From Clostridiales bacterium UBA1248 (GTDB lineage: Bacteria > Bacillota > Clostridia > Oscillospirales > CAG-272): DNA of 10,646 nt. A model generated the notes under the pieces. That model was given only the letters and a program-made list of their open reading frames with translations. It had not been told where the DNA came from and ran no database searches. This document shows positions 9,101-10,646 of this stretch, in pieces. Each line of letters opens with the position of its first letter. Within the stretch, counting starts at the first letter, position 1. The position numbers and the translations under genes were made by a program. The stretch lies in the NCBI GenBank assembly GCA_002308615.1, contig DBWC01000101.1, forward strand, positions 39,495-50,140. Direction: 5' to 3'.

Positions 9101-9271
9101 CTGCCGGAAATAACCGTCAAAGCGGACGGGGCCGACGCACAGTTTAAGGTAAACGGCGCCGCGGGCTACGACGGATATCAGGTATATCTTGACTCCGACG
9201 GCACGTATTCATTCTCGTTCGTTTTAGATATGGACAAAGCCGGTCTGTACGAGGTAACGGTCAGTCAGTAA
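6182..9271 (+). CDS. Large secreted dockerin protein of unrecognised family (paralogue B) with inserted CBM-like domain
   Basis: The product has 1029 residues. Order: signal peptide (about 1-26, GVSAA near the cleavage site), dockerin (29-84) with loops at 31-42 (DANGDGLLDNKD) and 63-74 (DYNGDKETDNKD), then a body homologous along its whole length to the previous gene. The shared core block begins at His634 (HLYQNWGNYPLKQLSFIAFH) and the end has the same C-terminal beta-sandwich (YDGYQVYLDSDGTYSF). Two differences stand out: about 140 extra residues at roughly 210-351, which resemble a carbohydrate-binding beta-sandwich, and dockerin changes (the first-loop Cys is Ala, and the second loop has Lys and Thr at positions 6 and 8). 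The start at 6182 has a weak GGGATG site 7 bases upstream. No promoter is visible in the 70-bp gap, so read-through from upstream is likely. Catalytic function is not recognised; a role on a polysaccharide is inferred from dockerin, CBM-like insert and esterase neighbours. Confidence 0.85.
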   Translation: MKKTISLLLLLSIFVSLLAGMGVSAARLPGDANGDGLLDNKDVVVLFRFVSGDPGDAIAENCDYNGDKETDNKDVVALFRFLSGGGEQPPVPQFEDGWEYTISNAAALANGVQGKFTDAGRHKFLISNTNASLLYDLTTPGAKGVSAIYSANGTPYFDSVSDVRVVLDDGVYSAAGSMNSGRMNSHRLGYYYYDFRFCDQAFISEDATAQMSEGENCYDIIARSGSWATHDTSSVTKKNGVMSYTVSNSYDPYIYTSVNFSANDYDAIQITLKTEYAQSGNFYIIAGSHKNYSEDQNIGFRFNSGDWVTCVVPLSTAQDYTGSVTGFRIDMGAEAGELVQIKELKAIKRGSASVPLSLERVFHTYSDKLHEVVRVVASSEYAFGGRFESRIVIPENTVSKLILKNKDGESITLSGFDFSSTEYVGFDIKGAGVFGLIMPSLDDNGDLKVELKDGNYIITHGKTINKTIAVKGDSYFGHRIYTSDSHRFDELKNEAYIERNPLTDVKISKRTDNAKYAGYNALTGCYRFTVNASDFNKAYYREPDKHYKINTVIKGDGKTDRTVYIQTAETGGMLECAAMLDENDRMLPIPLEVGKNFKGEYEEPLYDPADTAYGEVYVPLTVGRNETKQYTMLHLYQNWGNYPLKQLSFIAFHICYYHLSVGVTETNCIAPYFVYGKDGWTLPDFRANSAPLWSGQPQHTSAGRLYFLQYKDSDGNVCKSESQSADIASSGPVYADISMEYLSDDGKIKATYRHAEMPQTDENRTYYNIKLEVLEDVKIKDFKNDFSFFTFDGRSVGYSKVGYLDSSGQMITENVKNGSRIIKLGKEYPYYDYYGGNVTDSVNFALIVLDSDMTVGGRKYDGNLVFRDKYDGNLNYGSLSLDLGETTLKAGDVMELRIILLPWGYSTSTSDSNVKDVRRDSCMDPYKLTVINGEAVEDDFIPSVKAVNGTAKFTLEGGKNNAAVRVYGFEDYTLPEITVKADGADAQFKVNGAAGYDGYQVYLDSDGTYSFSFVLDMDKAGLYEVTVSQ
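6809..7234 (+). other. Inserted carbohydrate-binding-like beta-sandwich domain inside paralogue B
   Basis: Residues about 210-351 of the 6182-9271 protein have no counterpart in the paralogue at 3331-6111. The flanking sequence resumes alignment at FHTYSDKLHE (paralogue A: FHTYPDKMHE). The segment has the pattern of secreted-protein glycan-binding sandwiches: YDAIQITLKT, then a GDWVTCVVPL strand, then GFRIDMGAEAG and a final strand VQIKELKAI. It resembles the domains often labelled CBM4/9-like or related jelly rolls; the exact family is not certain from sequence alone. Loss from paralogue A is an equally possible explanation. Confidence 0.65.
8756..8803 (+). repeat. Short imperfect direct repeat inside paralogue B coding KYDGNL twice
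   Basis: An 18-base unit at 8756-8773 recurs at 8786-8803 with one mismatch, 30 bases apart start to start, giving KYDGNL-VFRD-KYDGNL. Paralogue A has only one such motif (KYDGNF) and a different, longer loop in place of the second. This suggests a small local duplication or replacement in a surface loop. Confidence 0.7.
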
Positions 9272-9302
9272 TACAAAAACCGGCGCAAGCCGGTTTTTGT
9301 AT
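9271..9302 (+). terminator. Intrinsic bidirectional terminator after paralogue B
   Basis: A perfect 14-bp inverted repeat (ATACAAAAACCGGC at 9271-9284, GCCGGTTTTTGTAT at 9289-9302) closes on a GCAA tetraloop of the stable GNRA type. The G/C core CCGGC is followed directly by TTTTT, the rho-independent terminator signature; the A-tract on the other arm makes it work on the minus strand too. It begins on the last base of the stop codon of the upstream gene, so it very likely marks the end of the transcript that contains the four upstream dockerin genes. Confidence 0.93.
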
Positions 9303-9316
9303 ACGCTGATTTTATA

Positions 9317-9345
9317 TTGACAAATACGATCTGATATGATAAAAT
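9317..9345 (+). promoter_or_regulatory. Consensus sigma-A-type promoter for the EEP gene
   Basis: A perfect -35 box TTGACA (9317-9322) is followed, 17 bases on, by the -10 box TAAAAT (9340-9345), one mismatch from TATAAT and preceded by TGA (extended -10). Transcription should begin near 9352, leaving a leader of about 22 bases. It lies just after the upstream terminator, so the next gene is a separate unit. No operator-like repeat overlaps it, apart from the nearby terminator stem. Confidence 0.85.
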
Positions 9346-9361
9346 AAAACAAATCAAATTA

Positions 9362-9367
9362 AGGGAG
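9362..9367 (+). promoter_or_regulatory. Strong ribosome binding site of the EEP gene
   Basis: AGGGAG at 9362-9367 lies 6 bases before the ATG at 9374 and fixes this start, which opens a standard signal peptide (MKKAVSF). Confidence 0.8.
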
Positions 9368-9373
9368 TCTTTC

Positions 9374-10549
9374 ATGAAAAAAGCAGTATCGTTTATTCTC
9401 TTCATCGTGATGATAACGGCGGTGTTCGCCGGAGCAGGCGTGTCAGCCGCAAAAACTCCGGGCGACTGCAACGGCGACGGATTTATAGACAACAAGGACG
9501 TCGTTATGCTTTTCAGATTCGTGAGCGGCGCCGGATCGGGCGCGGCGGAAGAAAACTGCGACTATAACGAAGACGGCGAAACGAACAACAAGGACGTGAC
9601 CGCTTTGTTCAGATCCGTCACAAGCGGCGACGTGCCGGTATATCTCAAAGTGATGCAGTTCAACGTGCAGACGGAAAACGGCAACGCCGCGCCCTTTACC
9701 GTAAGAGCGGAAATGTACCGCAAGCTCGTACAAGAGCTGAAACCGGACGTCGTAGGTATGCAGGAGGTGACCGTAACGTGGCGCAAGTGGCTTGATTCCA
9801 CCGTTTTCAAGGACTTGTACGAAAGCGTGGGCGAAGCTCGCTCGACTATAGCGAGCGAGGGCCTTGAAGCAAACCCGATCTATTACAGAAAAGATAAATT
9901 CGAGCTTGTGGACGGCGGCACGTTCTGGCTGTCCGACACGCCGGAAGCAGTCGGATCAAAGACGACGGCTGAGGCGGACGGCGTCAAATACACGGCTAAC
10001 TATCCGAGGATATGCACCTGGGCGCTGCTGAAAGACAAAACTACGGGCATGCAGTTCGTACATTTGAACACGCATCTCGATCACAACGGAGACAACTCCT
10101 CCACGGGCGGCAACGCCATACGCAAGCAGCAGATGGGCGTTATAATCAAATTTGCGCAGAGATTCAACGATATACCGGTGTTCCTTACGGGCGACCTGAA
10201 CAACCGCAGAACGACCGGCGAGGGCAAAACTTACGCGCTTATCAAATACATCCAGGGAGATTCGCAGTTTAAAGACGCGGACGGAAACAAATACAGTCTG
10301 TCGCTGCGCGACGCGCGTCTCAACGCCCCCGAAACGGTCGATGAAAACCACACGGCGACGATGACGAAGAATTACGACAAAACGAATTCGTCGTACGATC
10401 CCACGCGCGAGCCGATAGATTACGTTTTCTACGATCCGGCAGCTGCCGAGCCTCTTTCGTACGAAACGTTTCTGATATCCGAAAACAACCAGTGGATATC
10501 CGACCATCTCCCCGTGTTCACCGTGTTCCGCTTAAAAACGGCTGAATAA
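9374..10549 (+). CDS. Secreted dockerin-bearing endonuclease/exonuclease/phosphatase (EEP) family hydrolase
   Basis: The product has 391 residues. Order: signal peptide (1-26, GVSAA at its end), dockerin (29-85) with loops at 31-42 (DCNGDGFIDNKD) and 63-74 (DYNEDGETNNKD), then an EEP domain from about residue 90 to the end, with no C-terminal extension. All hallmark residues are present: Asn97 (FNVQT), metal-binding Glu131 (MQEV), His234 in NTHLDH with Asp236, Asp274 and Asn276 (GDLNN), Asp349 (PIDYVFYD), and the C-terminal Asp377-His378 pair (SDHLPVF). The family hydrolyses phosphodiester or phosphate-ester bonds with a divalent metal; members include DNases, sphingomyelinases and sugar- or lipid-phosphate phosphatases. 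The FWLSDTPE and GS elements followed by CTWALLKD resemble the small bacterial metal-dependent hydrolase subgroup (COG3568-like). The actual substrate is open. It has its own promoter and is separated from the upstream dockerin genes by a terminator, but its N-terminal module matches theirs, so it should join the same assembly. Confidence 0.9.
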   Translation: MKKAVSFILFIVMITAVFAGAGVSAAKTPGDCNGDGFIDNKDVVMLFRFVSGAGSGAAEENCDYNEDGETNNKDVTALFRSVTSGDVPVYLKVMQFNVQTENGNAAPFTVRAEMYRKLVQELKPDVVGMQEVTVTWRKWLDSTVFKDLYESVGEARSTIASEGLEANPIYYRKDKFELVDGGTFWLSDTPEAVGSKTTAEADGVKYTANYPRICTWALLKDKTTGMQFVHLNTHLDHNGDNSSTGGNAIRKQQMGVIIKFAQRFNDIPVFLTGDLNNRRTTGEGKTYALIKYIQGDSQFKDADGNKYSLSLRDARLNAPETVDENHTATMTKNYDKTNSSYDPTREPIDYVFYDPAAAEPLSYETFLISENNQWISDHLPVFTVFRLKTAE

Positions 10550-10593
10550 CAGCAAAAAAGGCGCGATCTGAACAGAACCGTTAAAAACGGACA
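10550..10593 (+). other. Short non-coding tail after the EEP gene
   Basis: No ORF and no strong terminator are visible directly after the stop codon. A 5-bp stem (CCGTT at 10578-10582 with AACGG at 10586-10590, loop of 3) has no T-tract and is too weak to call. If the EEP transcript ends here it must use the larger inverted repeat at 10607-10642. Confidence 0.5.
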
Positions 10594-10622
10594 TTGAAAA
10601 AAAGAGCCTCCTATGGTATAAT
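10594..10622 (+). promoter_or_regulatory. Near-consensus promoter for a gene beyond the window edge
   Basis: The -35 box TTGAAA (10594-10599) and a perfect -10 box TATAAT (10617-10622) are 17 bases apart, with TGG before the -10 (extended -10). The start of transcription is expected near 10628-10630, and an AGGAGG ribosome site follows at 10637-10642, so the RNA leader would be very short. The following gene is outside the window. Confidence 0.75.
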
Positions 10623-10642
10623 GAAGAAAATACCATAGGAGG
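10607..10642 (+). repeat. 13-bp perfect inverted repeat spanning the promoter -10 and the ribosome binding site
   Basis: CCTCCTATGGTAT (10607-10619) and ATACCATAGGAGG (10630-10642) are exact reverse complements separated by 10 bases. The left arm runs into the -10 box; the right arm contains AGGAGG. A-rich sequence before it and TTTT at 10643-10646 after it could extend the stem. Possible roles are an operator for a dimeric repressor, an RNA fold that hides the ribosome site in transcripts entering from upstream, or a terminator for the EEP gene whose T-tract is cut off by the window edge. The sequence alone does not choose between them. Confidence 0.8.
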
Positions 10643-10646
10643 TTTT

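Noticed and set aside
9956..10507. Minus-strand ORF of 183 codons opposite the EEP gene
   Set aside because: The + strand frame carries all EEP catalytic residues; the opposite frame shows no domain and no ribosome site.
10578..10590. Small stem CCGTT/AACGG after the EEP gene as a terminator
   Set aside because: Only 5 bp with a 3-base loop and no T-tract following.
1..10646. CRISPR array, tRNA, rRNA or riboswitch
   Set aside because: No spaced identical repeats, no tRNA cloverleaf or rRNA-like sequence, and non-coding gaps of at most about 100 bases that are explained by terminators, promoters and ribosome sites. The recurring calcium-loop DNA is coding and lies in separate genes.

Overview
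The window looks like a piece of a Bacillota (Clostridia-type) genome, probably an anaerobic fibre- or glycan-degrading gut or rumen bacterium. The evidence is a set of secreted proteins that each carry a dockerin module with two EF-hand-like calcium loops, consensus sigma-A-type promoters, AGGAGG-type ribosome binding sites, and frequent ATA and AGA codons. I cannot name a genus. Every believable gene is on the + strand, and the sequence is densely coding.

Layout: (1) 1-1554 is the 3' part of a dockerin-bearing SGNH/sialate-O-acetylesterase-like esterase. (2) 1592-3289 is its complete tandem paralogue. (3) 3331-6111 and (4) 6182-9271 are two large secreted dockerin proteins that are clear paralogues of each other; I do not recognise their family. 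The second carries an extra carbohydrate-binding-like domain of about 140 residues. A long perfect intrinsic terminator follows gene 4 at 9271-9302. (5) 9374-10549 has its own consensus promoter and encodes a dockerin-bearing endonuclease/exonuclease/phosphatase (EEP) superfamily hydrolase. The last 50 bases hold a near-consensus promoter with an AGGAGG site inside a 13-bp inverted repeat, evidently the start of another transcription unit outside the window.

How the genes fit together: genes 1-4 are spaced 37-70 bp apart with no clear + strand terminator between them, so they are probably one transcript starting upstream. All four complete proteins share one N-terminal plan: a signal peptide, then the first calcium loop starting at exactly residue 31, then a second loop, with Asn-Lys at loop positions 10-11 in every repeat. 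This implies that the proteins are exported and dock on the same cohesin partner, giving a cellulosome-like or surface-anchored complex. The esterases would strip acetyl groups from a glycan, and the unknown pair may act on the same substrate. The EEP enzyme would act on a phosphodiester or phosphate ester. No cohesin, scaffoldin, transporter or regulator is in the window, so substrate and partner are inference.
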